A stretch of DNA of 64,000 nucleotides from Rhodocytophaga aerolata (GCF_030503435.1 NZ_JAUKPO010000014.1:1-64000), one strand, 5' to 3'. Shown: positions 10,001 to 18,450, counted from the stretch's first letter. Notes: a model not told the origin generated them from the letters alone. Numbers and translations are program-made.

Positions 10001-10707
10001 CATTGTTGCGGTCACAAATTGGAGGCTTTGGTACTGTATATTTCGGCCCAACATACCAGAGTGTGGATGTGGAAAGTACGCCAGGCAGGTTTGTCGCTGA
10101 TTTTTCCCGGAATGGGTTAACGCCTGATAGCTTTGAAGAAAAGCATTATGCTGGTGCTAATGTAGGCCTATTGCTAGATAAACGTGATAATACCCAGATG
10201 CCTACCGAAGGCATTGTACTAGGTATAGATGCTAATGTGAACAAAGGAGTTAAGCCAACGGCAAATGATTTTGGGCAGATTTATTCTTCTCTGGCCTTGT
10301 ATTTTACCTTCCGGGTACCTGCCCAAATAACCATGGCTACCAGAGTAGGAGCCGGACGAAGTTTTGGGAATTACGAATTTTTTCAAGCGCAGGTATTAAG
10401 TGGCAATACTAATCTGCGGGGCTTCCGGAAAACCAGGTTTGCCGGCGAGAGCAGTTTCTTTCACAACCTTGAGCTGCGGATGAAGTTGTTTAGTTTCCGT
10501 TCGTATCTTTTTCCGGGGCAAGTAGGTTTAATCGGATTTAACGATGTAGGCAGAGTATGGCTGGATGGAGAAACTTCCGCTAAATGGCATCATGGTTACG
10601 GTGGCGGAATATATGTTGCCCCGCTTAGCAAAGTAGTTTTATCAGCAATGGTAGGTTTTTCGAAGGAAGAGGTTTTGCCTTTAATTAAAGCAGGTTTTCT
10701 ATTCTAA
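7015..10707 (+). CDS. Exported calcineurin-like phosphoesterase fused to a BamA/D15-like beta-barrel
   Basis: A 1230-residue protein with a Sec signal peptide ending near FTFAQ. Residues about 33-370 carry the metallophosphoesterase motifs: GDVG, YLGDN, GNHDW, SHHPMY and GHEHT. The middle (about 400-760) contains GDWDRHDDQW (from Gly600) followed by PRDRDQAF (from Pro626). Acidic/His spacing of this kind recalls the catalytic and metal-binding loops of kinase-like folds, but I cannot confirm that. From about 880 to the C-terminus the alternating aromatic strands and the final GFLF look like a 16-stranded D15/BamA-type barrel. A protein anchored in the outer membrane with a phosphoesterase domain is inferred. 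The gene overlaps the preceding lipoprotein gene and converges on the next one. Confidence 0.85.
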   Translation: MKYFLPILILLFACISFTFAQPATQPAVPVAYTVYLIGDVGAPSLTIQEPTLALLQNQLEVSDTASAVIYLGDNIYQKGLPDSAERKRKESEQYLLEQLKITDHFPGQVFFIPGNHDWARSGRKGWERIKNQEFFVENYLKRGNVFLPDNGCPGPVEIPLGDSLVLIVLDTQWFIHAWDKPGEDSDCEAKTADQVLVQLDDIVKRNLHKQILVTSHHPMYTYGSHGGYYTAKQHLFPLTDLNEDLYIPLPVLGSIYPLYRTLFGDPQDTPHPKYRLMRKALINIFSQHPSIIHAAGHEHTLQHIVRDSMNFIVSGAGCKQSHVADGKYAQFADIGEGFGKLKYYANGEVWLEFWKPEMEGPEGTLVYAKKLQVRPLKDQLSEEEKWKNIDLTDSTVTVQASNQYKTSVLGKTFLGENYRAIWSQPVKVPLLDIGQAQGGLTILQRGGGMQTKSLRLENPAGREYTLRSIEKYASGAVPEALKNTFAVDLVQDQISASHPYAFMVIPTLAKAANIYHTNPRLVYIPDDPRLGKQRSAFANTLALFEERPAGEGEDITIEGLKNAKKLYSTTKVLEKLQEDHDNHIDQLAVLRARLFDLVIGDWDRHDDQWRWAGFDQHKDMVFKPIPRDRDQAFFVNEGLLPKLASRKWIMPKIQGFGSRVRDVNTFMHNARYFDRSFLTEPSLEQWTAMADSLQQDLTDEVIATALRQWPESIYKLSADNVAAKLKSRRDQLQREATKYYLFLAKAVDITGSDKREYFEVTRLNNKQTQVTVSKMDKHGKRGEVVYSRVFNKGETKEIRLYGFGGEDIFQVSGQVSKGILVRIIGGNENDQITDVSKVGGLFKKTKVYDTRKGNQLVLNSESRNLTSDDPDINAYNRKAFQYNYIGPLASIEYNLDDGIFWGAGVLYRTHGFRKEPYAMQHSLMFNYAPLTSSYHLRYRGIFTDVIGKMDLDVDFDRKKPNYVTNFFGLGNETPYSLPEEGIDYYRVRFTHTTLKTLLRSQIGGFGTVYFGPTYQSVDVESTPGRFVADFSRNGLTPDSFEEKHYAGANVGLLLDKRDNTQMPTEGIVLGIDANVNKGVKPTANDFGQIYSSLALYFTFRVPAQITMATRVGAGRSFGNYEFFQAQVLSGNTNLRGFRKTRFAGESSFFHNLELRMKLFSFRSYLFPGQVGLIGFNDVGRVWLDGETSAKWHHGYGGGIYVAPLSKVVLSAMVGFSKEEVLPLIKAGFLF

Positions 10708-11720
10708 TGCCGGCTCATAAATTTCCTGGGCGGCACAGCAAACAAGCTAAAACTAATTAAAGAAGCATGATTTAGCTGGTTCTGAATAAGTGCATGGCGG
10801 GCAGGGCCCATTTTATTGGACAAAGTGAAGTTGATATTAGATTGCATACCCGCTTCCAGGCTAAACCAGAGCCAGTCGTGTATTTCTTTTTCCAGGCTTA
10901 CTACATACCGGACAGCTGCCCGCCGCAAAAACAGATCTTGCTGAGGCAACGCAGCATTTCCAAAATTTACCCGGTACCGTGCGCCGTTCAGCTCAGTAGA
11001 GGCATATAGCAGCGTACGGTCATTAATTGTGTAGCGCAGCTTTACTTTAGAAGGTAGCAAGGCTTCTACCCCCCAGTTCTTTGTGAACGTATGGTTATAG
11101 GAGATTACTGGAGAAATAAGATTGCGGCCAAAAATATTGCCATAGGTAAATCCGATTCCATACGATAAGTTTTCGTTTCTTTTCCAACCAAAAACCGGAG
11201 CTATGTTAAACTGCAGAAAATTAGTTTTTGAATAGCCATTCATCTGATAGTCTCCGTTCAAATCGCCGCTAAGCCGTAACAATATAAATTTATTTCCACG
11301 CAGAGGTTTTACTACATATAAGGCTCCGCCAATAGTCTGCAAAGATTTATCTTCCATGCTACTGAACAAGGGAACATCCGTAGTAGGTTGTTCCGGTTTT
11401 TCGAAGTAGTAGTTTTCTTTGGAGTAATGAAAACCGGCAGCTAAAGCAAAACCAGGCTTGGAAATAATGGGTAAACGCATTTTAAATTCCAGGCGGCTGC
11501 TGGCACCAATCTCTCCGTTGGCTACCGTACCATCTTTGGCGATAGACCGGATGCCATAATCCATCAGATATTCCTGGCGTAGTATAATGCCTTTGGTGCG
11601 GGGCATACCAATCACGCTGGGCACACAAAAGCTGGTGTCTGCAGAATGTGTTTTGCTTATTTGTGCACATACAAGCTGTGCTATTAGCAAACTCAGTATT
11701 ACCAGAAATAGGGGCTTCAT
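10704..11720 (-). CDS. Outer-membrane beta-barrel protein (DUF6268-like)
   Basis: A 338-residue protein with a signal peptide (MKPLFLVILSLLIAQLVCAQ). The mature part alternates polar and aromatic residues in about 10-residue strands, for example FALAAGFHYSKENYYF, LSYGIGFTYGNIFG and WFSLEAGMQSNINFTLS. This is typical of an outer-membrane beta-barrel and resembles the DUF6268 family. No catalytic motif is seen. The 3' end overlaps the phosphoesterase/barrel gene by 4 bp in convergent orientation. Specific function unknown. Confidence 0.72.
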   Translation of the reverse strand: MKPLFLVILSLLIAQLVCAQISKTHSADTSFCVPSVIGMPRTKGIILRQEYLMDYGIRSIAKDGTVANGEIGASSRLEFKMRLPIISKPGFALAAGFHYSKENYYFEKPEQPTTDVPLFSSMEDKSLQTIGGALYVVKPLRGNKFILLRLSGDLNGDYQMNGYSKTNFLQFNIAPVFGWKRNENLSYGIGFTYGNIFGRNLISPVISYNHTFTKNWGVEALLPSKVKLRYTINDRTLLYASTELNGARYRVNFGNAALPQQDLFLRRAAVRYVVSLEKEIHDWLWFSLEAGMQSNINFTLSNKMGPARHALIQNQLNHASLISFSLFAVPPRKFMSRH

Positions 11721-11899
11721 AGAGTAGAGAAGTATCAGCTAAACAAGTATAAGCAAATTTAGTTCCGTTTTCATTAACTATTTTTTTTGTTCCTGATGGG
11801 TTGTACAATAAAGCTGCTGATTTTTTTGTATCTCTGTCGTTTCTGGCTTGCGAAATCATCATTTATTTTGATAAATTACTGTACCTAAGTAATTTATTT

Positions 11900-14737
11900 A
11901 TGCGTCTGCTTTTGTTCCCTATACTATTCCTGCTTATGAACTACGGATACGACTCCGACCACTTACGAGATGAAGAACGCAAAGCCAGGCTCGAAAAAAC
12001 GATAGAAGCCAGCCATCAGCACACAAGTAATGAAGCACAGGTTAACTCTGCTCTTTCACAGGCATTAGCTAACTATGTGGCTTTTATCAGTTATGCGGCA
12101 GACGAGGCCGAATCCATTGTTACTCATTTGCAAACCTATTATGAATCAGCAGAAGCCTGGAAAAAAGGTAAAGCAGCGGCTGTACGGCTTCCAAGGCCTT
12201 CAGGATCACTGGAAGAATATCAGTATCAAAAATCAATAAAGGAGAGCACTAGCCTGGCTGTTGCGGATAGCAAAATGCTGAACCAGAAAGCTCAGGAACT
12301 ATGGCAATCGCTTGGGAAATTAGACGAGCAGTACAAATCGCTGGAGGTGTATATCCGCTTAGATGAATACAAAGGCGACAAATTACAACAGGGAGATAAA
12401 TTGCTCATTCAAATGCAGGCACAGCTTGCAGAACTACGTAAAGCTAGCAGCAGTTTATACCAGCAAGTATCCAACATTTATCACAAATCAGCTATTTATC
12501 AGGAGTCTAATCCATATCAGCAGGCAGCTAAAACCATGCAGGCCGTACTAGCTGATGAACAAGAATTGTTAGATGCCTGGTCCTATAACCTGGCGGAGGA
12601 AGTGCCCACTGGTTGGCCCATAGAAACTTTTCAGCAAAGTATCACTGCTGAGGAAAATCGGGTAACTGCGTTTAAACAAAGCCCAAAGAATATAGAATAT
12701 CCGGCTTCCAGTATGTACACTGGTTTTGGAGAATCTATATATTCGCTACAAGAAGCCAAACGAAATGCGGTAGATAACTATACATATCAGGCCAAACAAT
12801 CGGATAAGCATGGAAATGAAGTTTATAAAAACCTGCTGAACTATTATAATAATGATCTGCTGGTAAATTATAACCAGTTTGTATTGTATGCGGCGCAGCA
12901 AGGGCAATATTTGTTAACGGCTCCCAAGTACTGTCCCCTTTTTGAAATCCGTACAAAAGGCAAACAAGCAACAAGCACTGCTCAGACAAAGCCCTTCCGG
13001 GATATGGATACGCCAACCTTGAAAATAATTCCAGAGAAAACGCCTATTTCAGCACCTGCGTCTCTTGCCTTAAACCAATATGTAGACTTTATCAATGAAT
13101 CGGTACGGGCTATGCACATGTTACAACTGGGTATGCGAAATTATCAGGCAACAGCGGAGTATGCCAAAGGAAAAGCTTCTTCACAGAACCGGAATGCTAT
13201 CTATTATTCCCATCAAGATTTTAAAATTCCGCTGTCGGCTTATCAGCAAACGCTACAAGGGAGCAACACCTTGCCAGCCGGTGTAAAACCTGCTCTAACT
13301 ACTCAAGCGGAAGTGCTGCTAAATATGCTCAAAGAAATGGATGGATTAAGTGTAGAACTAACAGAATATGCGGCCGGGAAAACATACGTCCAAGATCAGT
13401 TTCGCCGGTCAGATGAGATTGTAAATAGATATGCTCTGCTATTTGAGCTGTTCGACAAGAAAAAAGAAGCATTGTATACAGATGTGCGGAAAGTGTTTGA
13501 AAACTATCCACCAGCTGAAGCTAATAGCCCATGGTACGTATCTGGTAAAGCTTTGCTACGAGCACTGGATAACGACAGGCAAGGCCTAACAGGTGTTAAA
13601 CTATATATAACAGGTAAAACCCCTACACTGCCTGTCACTGATCAGATTACAGCCAATGTCCGTGAGCTAATTGCTAAAGAATACACAAATCTAAAAGGAT
13701 TACAGCGGATTGGCCGTAATAATGGTCTGTGTCCCTATAATCCTTATGAAGACCTGGCAGAAAACTCCCGGGCTTTTGCTGAAAAAATAAATACAGGTTC
13801 TCAACCTAGCACCTATACCAAAACCATTAACTACGAAGATTTTATCTATTTATACAATAACCAGTTGGTGTATGAGTACAATAAGTTTTGTGAGTTATCT
13901 AAAGTGCCGCTTTTAAAATCCGTTTTACAGCCTCATTACTTTATTAAACAGACAGTGGCTGCAACTCAACCTGCCCAGCCAGTAACGCATACACCGGAAA
14001 CTACAGCTCCGGCTAATCCCACTATGGTTCAACAGCAAAACCCAACTACACAAACGAATACTCCGCCAGTGCAAAATCCGGCGATCCATACCAGAGATAC
14101 GGTGTATATTGAGAAAACGGTTGAAAAAACAAGGGTGGATACTGTATACATTTCTACTTCTGGTGGAGAAAGTACCGGAAACTCCATGGAGGGATATGCC
14201 TACAACAATATGGTGCTGTTGCTGGATGTGTCTGGCTCCATGAATTCGCCCCATAAGCTGCCATTGCTTAAAAAATCAGTAAAAAACCTGTTGCACATGT
14301 TGCGTCCGGAAGACGAAGTAGCCATTGTGGTATATTCAGGTAATGCCCATGTACTGCTGGAACCTACACCAGGCAACCAGATCGACAAGATCAGCCAAGC
14401 TATAGATAAACTAAAATCGGATGGTGGAACCGATGGAAACGCCGGCTTAAAACTAGCCTATAAAGTAGCTGATAAAAACTATAAACGTGGCGGCAATAAC
14501 CGTATTATCCTGGCAACCGATGGTGAATTTCCGATTAGCAGCCAGAGTTATGACCTGATAGAGAAGGGAGCCAGGGAAGATATATACCTTACTGTGTTTT
14601 CCTACAGCCCCAAAGAGAGCATTACTAGTAACCTGCAGCGGCTAAGTGAGCGGGGTAAAGGCCGTTTTGAGCATATTACCCCCGAAAACTCCGATAGCCA
14701 GCTAGTCCGGGAAGCCAAAGCCAAGCGTGCCCGGTAA
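11900..14737 (+). CDS. Large von Willebrand factor A-domain protein with duplicated N-terminal half
   Basis: 945 residues from the ATG at 11900, where a short hydrophobic segment (RLLLFPILFLLMNYG) could act as signal peptide or anchor; the frame is open from 11801. Two related alpha-helical halves follow. NYVAFISYA (about residue 55) resembles QYVDFINES (about 391), each followed by a KGKA motif. Each half ends with a Tyr/Asn-rich NNxLVxxYNxF segment. A Pro/Thr/Gln-rich linker covers about 700-755. A vWA domain closes the protein, with a complete MIDAS: DVSGS near residue 775, Thr in GGTDGN and ATDGEF. Such domains bind proteins through Mg2+. The function of the helical repeats is unknown. 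Confidence 0.8.
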   Translation: MRLLLFPILFLLMNYGYDSDHLRDEERKARLEKTIEASHQHTSNEAQVNSALSQALANYVAFISYAADEAESIVTHLQTYYESAEAWKKGKAAAVRLPRPSGSLEEYQYQKSIKESTSLAVADSKMLNQKAQELWQSLGKLDEQYKSLEVYIRLDEYKGDKLQQGDKLLIQMQAQLAELRKASSSLYQQVSNIYHKSAIYQESNPYQQAAKTMQAVLADEQELLDAWSYNLAEEVPTGWPIETFQQSITAEENRVTAFKQSPKNIEYPASSMYTGFGESIYSLQEAKRNAVDNYTYQAKQSDKHGNEVYKNLLNYYNNDLLVNYNQFVLYAAQQGQYLLTAPKYCPLFEIRTKGKQATSTAQTKPFRDMDTPTLKIIPEKTPISAPASLALNQYVDFINESVRAMHMLQLGMRNYQATAEYAKGKASSQNRNAIYYSHQDFKIPLSAYQQTLQGSNTLPAGVKPALTTQAEVLLNMLKEMDGLSVELTEYAAGKTYVQDQFRRSDEIVNRYALLFELFDKKKEALYTDVRKVFENYPPAEANSPWYVSGKALLRALDNDRQGLTGVKLYITGKTPTLPVTDQITANVRELIAKEYTNLKGLQRIGRNNGLCPYNPYEDLAENSRAFAEKINTGSQPSTYTKTINYEDFIYLYNNQLVYEYNKFCELSKVPLLKSVLQPHYFIKQTVAATQPAQPVTHTPETTAPANPTMVQQQNPTTQTNTPPVQNPAIHTRDTVYIEKTVEKTRVDTVYISTSGGESTGNSMEGYAYNNMVLLLDVSGSMNSPHKLPLLKKSVKNLLHMLRPEDEVAIVVYSGNAHVLLEPTPGNQIDKISQAIDKLKSDGGTDGNAGLKLAYKVADKNYKRGGNNRIILATDGEFPISSQSYDLIEKGAREDIYLTVFSYSPKESITSNLQRLSERGKGRFEHITPENSDSQLVREAKAKRAR

Positions 14738-14751
14738 TTAGCTTGGTGCGT

Positions 14752-15441
14752 TTACTGGCTTCCGTATGGAACAACTCTGAACCGGTACCGGAGCATGAGG
14801 CTTTGGGGCAACAACTCATCGTCAGTTGAAGTTGGGTTAGACCATTCAGACCAGATCATCGTATGTGCTGGCTCCTTGGGTAAGTTCAGCACAAACGTAA
14901 CCAGCTGGTCGTGCAGAAATACACGTACTTCCCATTCTTTTACAGTGAACAAAGTAGTTTCCCAGGGTAAAATAATAGCATCTTCTTCTTTTCTCACTCG
15001 TTCCGGGTGGGGCAAGTTGAAGTTTTCCCCACCTGTAAACTGAATGTAACAGGCATCTTCAATAGATTTTCCCAGTAACACGGAAGCGGATGCCCGTAAT
15101 TCTACCTCAAGTATAGGGCGACTCTGGGCATACGTAAACTTTTGCGGCTGCCTGTCCAGGTGCATCCACCAGGCCAGTAACCAGCCAGCCAATAAAGCGG
15201 CATCCACTAGCTGTATATATTTTAGAAAAGGGGCGGAGAGAAAACGGTTAGCTACAAAATAAAGTAAAAATACCCAGGCTACGGCTGCAACCATGCCTAG
15301 CAGGGCACTTGAATAAGCATAGCCTATCACTATATCCGAGCCACCTTTTCCAGCCATAGAGGCGGTAAGCCACGCAAAAAGAAGAAAGGCCAAGGGGGCC
15401 GTAAGTAATGCTGTAACAGCTAAGGTAAGAGAGCGTTCCAT
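14752..15441 (-). CDS. Membrane protein of unknown function
   Basis: A 229-residue protein with four hydrophobic segments in its first half: about residues 5-28, 38-62, 70-76 and 82-94. A soluble C-terminal half follows, rich in beta-strand patterns (VELRASASVLLG, ILPWETTLFTVKEWEVRVFLH). I do not recognise the family. It is followed upstream on the same strand by another small membrane protein gene after 19 bp, so the two are probably one transcript. Confidence 0.6.
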   Translation of the reverse strand: MERSLTLAVTALLTAPLAFLLFAWLTASMAGKGGSDIVIGYAYSSALLGMVAAVAWVFLLYFVANRFLSAPFLKYIQLVDAALLAGWLLAWWMHLDRQPQKFTYAQSRPILEVELRASASVLLGKSIEDACYIQFTGGENFNLPHPERVRKEEDAIILPWETTLFTVKEWEVRVFLHDQLVTFVLNLPKEPAHTMIWSEWSNPTSTDDELLPQSLMLRYRFRVVPYGSQ

Positions 15442-15460
15442 AACAGTGTAATGAAGTGTA

Positions 15461-15742
15461 TTATCTCCATTCCTTTATAAATAACATAGAGATCGTCATT
15501 AGGCCAAATAAAAAGCCCGGGACAGCAAGAACACCTAGCAGCAACTTGGCTATACCTAGGTAATCAATTTTCATCAGTCCTAAACTACCAAGTAGTATTG
15601 CAGCAAGTCCGGCCAAAATCAGCATCCATAAACCTATATTGAAGGAAGATACAGAGCCATCGGTCAGGCCAATAAAAAAGAAATAAAGAAAGATTAATGC
15701 AATGAAGGCATCGAAGCCCCAAAGTATCCAGAAAAATGTCAT
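15461..15742 (-). CDS. Small membrane protein of unknown function
   Basis: From the ATG at 15742 the product is 93 residues with three predicted membrane helices: FFWILWGFDAFIALIFLYFF, IGLWMLILAGLAAILLGSL and LLLGVLAVPGFLFGLMTIS. The frame could extend to 15832, but the added 30 residues do not look like part of the protein. It is probably cotranscribed with the larger membrane protein gene that follows 19 bp later. No family recognised. Confidence 0.6.
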   Translation of the reverse strand: MTFFWILWGFDAFIALIFLYFFFIGLTDGSVSSFNIGLWMLILAGLAAILLGSLGLMKIDYLGIAKLLLGVLAVPGFLFGLMTISMLFIKEWR

Positions 15743-16066
15743 AGGTGTAAATTGTTTGAGTATGAGTGTTATAGTGAATGGATACAAAGGTATACTCTGG
15801 AAGTATAGCCAGTAAATTTTACTGGTATTCAAAAGGTTAACAGGCTTAACAAAATGGTGTACAAAAGGTTATACTGCCCTACAATCATATTGGATGCCCA
15901 GTAATCTTCAACAAAATGAGTGTTACAGATTGGCAGATAGAAGTAAATAAATGCGTAGCTGGTAAGCCTGGAAACTAAAAATAAAGGCAAGAATAACTCT
16001 GCCGTATTGGGAGACACTGCTGTAGTAGCAAGCATGAAAAACTGCAAAAAACAGGCAAAACAGCTT

Positions 16067-16117
16067 GTTTACCTTTTGCTTACCTTCTTTTTTTCTGCTT
16101 GTTCACCTTTTGCCTAC
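16067..16117 (+). promoter_or_regulatory. Two operator-like direct repeats upstream of lanC
   Basis: GTTTACCTTTTGCTTAC (from 16067) and GTTCACCTTTTGCCTAC (from 16101) are imperfect direct repeats 34 bp apart. The same motif occurs three times upstream of each of two precursor genes in this locus (from 18298 and 19600). The last copy lies at nearly the same distance from the -7 box in all three places. This is best explained as binding sites for one shared regulator, not encoded in the window. Confidence 0.7.
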
Positions 16118-16150
16118 TCTGGTTAATAGGATATACATGCCTTTGTCGCT

Positions 16151-16158
16151 TTTCTTTG
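16151..16158 (+). promoter_or_regulatory. Candidate -7 box of the lanC promoter
   Basis: TTTCTTTG followed by TATCATCA aligns with TATGTTTG-TATCATCA of the first precursor promoter (18413). It is close to the Bacteroidota -7 consensus TAnnTTTG. No clear TTG at -33 is seen, consistent with dependence on an activator at the upstream repeats. It supports the lanC start at 16231, downstream of this box. Confidence 0.55.
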
Positions 16159-16230
16159 TATCATCATCCATCACCAAATCATAGCATCATAACTAACACT
16201 CTAATATTTACCCATCACCACATCGTACAC

Positions 16231-17469
16231 ATGGAAACACTACAACTTGCCACCCCACAAACTCAATCTGATATACAAGCAGACGCCCAAACCATTTTAC
16301 ACCGCATTTACAAACATATAATGGCTCAGCCTGTGGGGCAGGATTTTTCTCTGCTTGGTGGAGAAATGGGCTTTGCACTTTTTGAACGCTACTACCAGCA
16401 TCATTTTAACTTGCCGGAAGAGAGCCGTACCTGGGAACGCATAGAAGCCAGCTTAGAAGCCATAGCTGAAGGAGATCAGCTACACACATTTGCTGGAGGA
16501 GTCGCCGGAATGGCCTGGAGTTTTTTACATCTCACCAATGCAGGACTGCTTTCAGGTTTGGAGTCTGATGCACAACGCATTGTAGAGGATCTGGACGAAC
16601 CTTTGTTTAACGCATCTATGAAGTGTTTGCAAGAAGCGGAATTCGACTATCTGCATGGAGGCTTAAGTGCAATGCTTTATTTCCTGGAACGTACGCCCAG
16701 TCCCAGAATCCATCAGTACATCACAGCCATGGTACTGCAACTGGAAAATATATCAATTCTTAGCCTCCATGGCGGTATTACCTGGCTTTTTAAAAAACAT
16801 GGCCTTTACAAACCAGGGGATACGCCTGAGTATAATCTTAGTCTGTCACATGGGGTAGCCAGTATAGTTGCTGTGCTTGCCTTAGCGTACGAAAAAGGGT
16901 ATGAACGGGATCGATGCCACAAACTTATTCGTCTGGCTTTGCGGTGGATGTGGAATGTACGCAACAAACAAGATACCTCTCTATTTCCATACATAGTAAC
17001 CGATGTGCTGCAAGATCAGCACAGCCGCCTGGCCTGGTGTTATGGCGATTTGGGTGTAGCCAGTGCTTTTTACCTGGCTGGTGAAAAGCTAGACTACAAA
17101 CCCTGGAAAGATACAGCACTGCATACCATATATAAATCCACGTTGCGCCGCGAGTTTGCCGATACACATGTACGCGACGCCGGAGTATGTCATGGATCAG
17201 CAGGGATTGCCTATATTTATCATAAATTTAGCAAAGTTTCCACCAACCCCATTATTAGCTCTGCAGCCCGGTGCTGGTTAACCAATACACTGCAAAGGAG
17301 CTTGCCAGAGACGGAAGAGGCTGTATATGTACAATTAACGCCCACCAAAGAAGGGTTTGTGCCTTATCAGAGTAACGGACTATTAGAAGGGGAGACAAGT
17401 ATTGGGATGGTTCTGCTTTCTATGCTGGGAACTCCTACCGGGTGGGACCGTTTTCTGCTGCTATCTTAA
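16231..17469 (+). CDS. lanC: Class I lanthipeptide cyclase LanC
   Basis: 412 residues from the ATG at 16231, the usual LanC length. LanC adds Cys thiols to dehydroalanine/dehydrobutyrine in the precursor core, making (methyl)lanthionine rings. The zinc ligands are visible: Cys270 in WCYGDLG and the Cys320-His321 pair in VCHGSAG. The double alpha-barrel glycine motifs also appear (FAGGVAGMAW, LHGGLSAML, SLSHGVAS). The frame extends to 16099, but that would cross the promoter repeats. The gene is transcribed alone, between a promoter with shared operators and a strong terminator. It is about 1 kb upstream of the precursor genes and 2.8 kb upstream of lanB, unlike the common lanBTC order. Confidence 0.93.
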   Translation: METLQLATPQTQSDIQADAQTILHRIYKHIMAQPVGQDFSLLGGEMGFALFERYYQHHFNLPEESRTWERIEASLEAIAEGDQLHTFAGGVAGMAWSFLHLTNAGLLSGLESDAQRIVEDLDEPLFNASMKCLQEAEFDYLHGGLSAMLYFLERTPSPRIHQYITAMVLQLENISILSLHGGITWLFKKHGLYKPGDTPEYNLSLSHGVASIVAVLALAYEKGYERDRCHKLIRLALRWMWNVRNKQDTSLFPYIVTDVLQDQHSRLAWCYGDLGVASAFYLAGEKLDYKPWKDTALHTIYKSTLRREFADTHVRDAGVCHGSAGIAYIYHKFSKVSTNPIISSAARCWLTNTLQRSLPETEEAVYVQLTPTKEGFVPYQSNGLLEGETSIGMVLLSMLGTPTGWDRFLLLS

Positions 17470-17524
17470 CTAGTATGTTATAAACCGGCTCACTATCAAG
17501 CAACACATTTTTTATCAATACCCT

Positions 17525-17566
17525 GAACCGGCTTTTAAGCATTTGCTTGAAAGCCGGTTCTTTTTT
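17525..17566 (+). terminator. Strong terminator after lanC
   Basis: GAACCGGCTTT (17525-17535) pairs with AAAGCCGGTTC (17550-17560), with an inner AGC/GCT pairing and a TTTTTT tail. It separates the lanC transcript from the precursor genes. Confidence 0.9.
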
Positions 17567-17569
17567 AGT

Positions 17570-18290
17570 AAAGTCACCCGGAGAGCACTGACTACCTTGC
17601 TCGAAACAAACCCCCTGTTATTACACCTCTTGTACCATCTGTTAAGTTAGCCAGGTATTGGCTGAAAGCATGGTGGTAATTCCTTAGAATGAGATATCTT
17701 TTGGTAAGGGCAAATTATACTTTGATATACTTGAAAAAATGCTGTGCGTTTTTAAAAACATATAGCCTTTAGATTGAAATATATACTGCTGATGAATTTT
17801 ATATGCTTCTAGTCGGGTATAGATTAGCTATACTAACAGGTTCAATACGGTGACGGAGTAACGTAACAGATTACTAATAAATCAGGAATTATTTTAATGC
17901 CTGTTCTTACAGGCAAGAGACTATTTGAAAGCTAAATACCATTTCCTTTCTATCTGTATTCTTCGCAGATTCTGCTACTGTTCCTTCCATTTACTGCGTA
18001 GTGTGTCTGTACTGTAAAAAAGCAGGCATTGTTTTGAATATAATTTTTCTAAGTCAGGTAAAAGAATGTATCAATAGATATCCTACTGATACATTCTTTT
18101 ATTATCTCATCATCTACGCACCACCCAATTCAATAATACCTGGAATTTTCTCAGGTCTGTTTACCAGAGTTACCTCTTTTTATATCAGCATTTTCTAATT
18201 TTTATTATTTCTTCCAATGAGTGGACAAAAAACCATCAAGATGAAAAAAATATAAAAAGGGCTTTTATGATGAAAATGAGGTGTTTTTAT
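17570..18290. other. Intergenic region between lanC and the precursor genes, no gene seen
   Basis: About 720 bp with no convincing coding sequence; the one 65-codon frame here (18001-18198) lacks coding character. It holds a short hairpin, TGCCTGT (17898-17904) / ACAGGCA (17909-17915), and the larger inverted repeat at 18060-18101. Its last part begins the block duplicated upstream of the fifth precursor gene. Confidence 0.6.
18060..18101. repeat. 14-bp perfect inverted repeat in the lanthipeptide intergenic region
   Basis: AAAAGAATGTATCA (18060-18073) and TGATACATTCTTTT (18088-18101) are exact inverse complements around a 14-nt loop. The A and T ends could make it a weak bidirectional terminator; it could also be a protein-binding site. 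Confidence 0.6.
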
Positions 18291-18297
18291 CTCCTGT

Positions 18298-18380
18298 GTT
18301 CACCTTTTGATACCGTTACTAACAGTCATGTATACGCGCTGTATACCCTTTTTTTGCCATCCGTTCACTGTTTGTATACC
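18298..18380 (+). promoter_or_regulatory. Triple operator-like repeat upstream of precursor gene 1
   Basis: Three direct repeats start at 18298 (GTTCACCTTTTGATACC), 18330 (GTATACGCGCTGTATACCC, degenerate in its first half) and 18363 (GTTCACTGTTTGTATACCC). Spacings are 32 and 33 bp, about three helical turns, so all sites face one side of the DNA. The last repeat starts 26 bp before the TTGAC element. The arrangement is repeated almost exactly from 19600. Confidence 0.75.
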
Positions 18381-18388
18381 CCTAAAAA

Positions 18389-18420
18389 TTGACATGGGGC
18401 CAGGCCGTGTGCTATGTTTG
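18389..18420 (+). promoter_or_regulatory. Promoter of the precursor gene array
   Basis: TTGAC at 18389 and TATGTTTG at 18413 match the Bacteroidota sigma factor pattern (TTG at -33, TAnnTTTG at -7) with a 21-nt spacer between TTG and TA. The inferred transcript would have a leader of roughly 110 nt before the ATG at 18537, containing the first CAGGG-type element. Confidence 0.75.
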
Positions 18421-18450
18421 TATCATCAAAACGACAACAACACAACCACA

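Noticed and set aside
15829-16047. 72-codon open frame on the minus strand upstream of lanC
   Set aside because: It has no recognisable family or signal, overlaps the upstream extension of a small membrane-protein frame and ends next to the lanC operator repeats. Probably chance.
18001-18198. 65-codon open frame between lanC and the precursors
   Set aside because: It spans the 14-bp inverted repeat, lacks the precursor leader and has no protein-like pattern.
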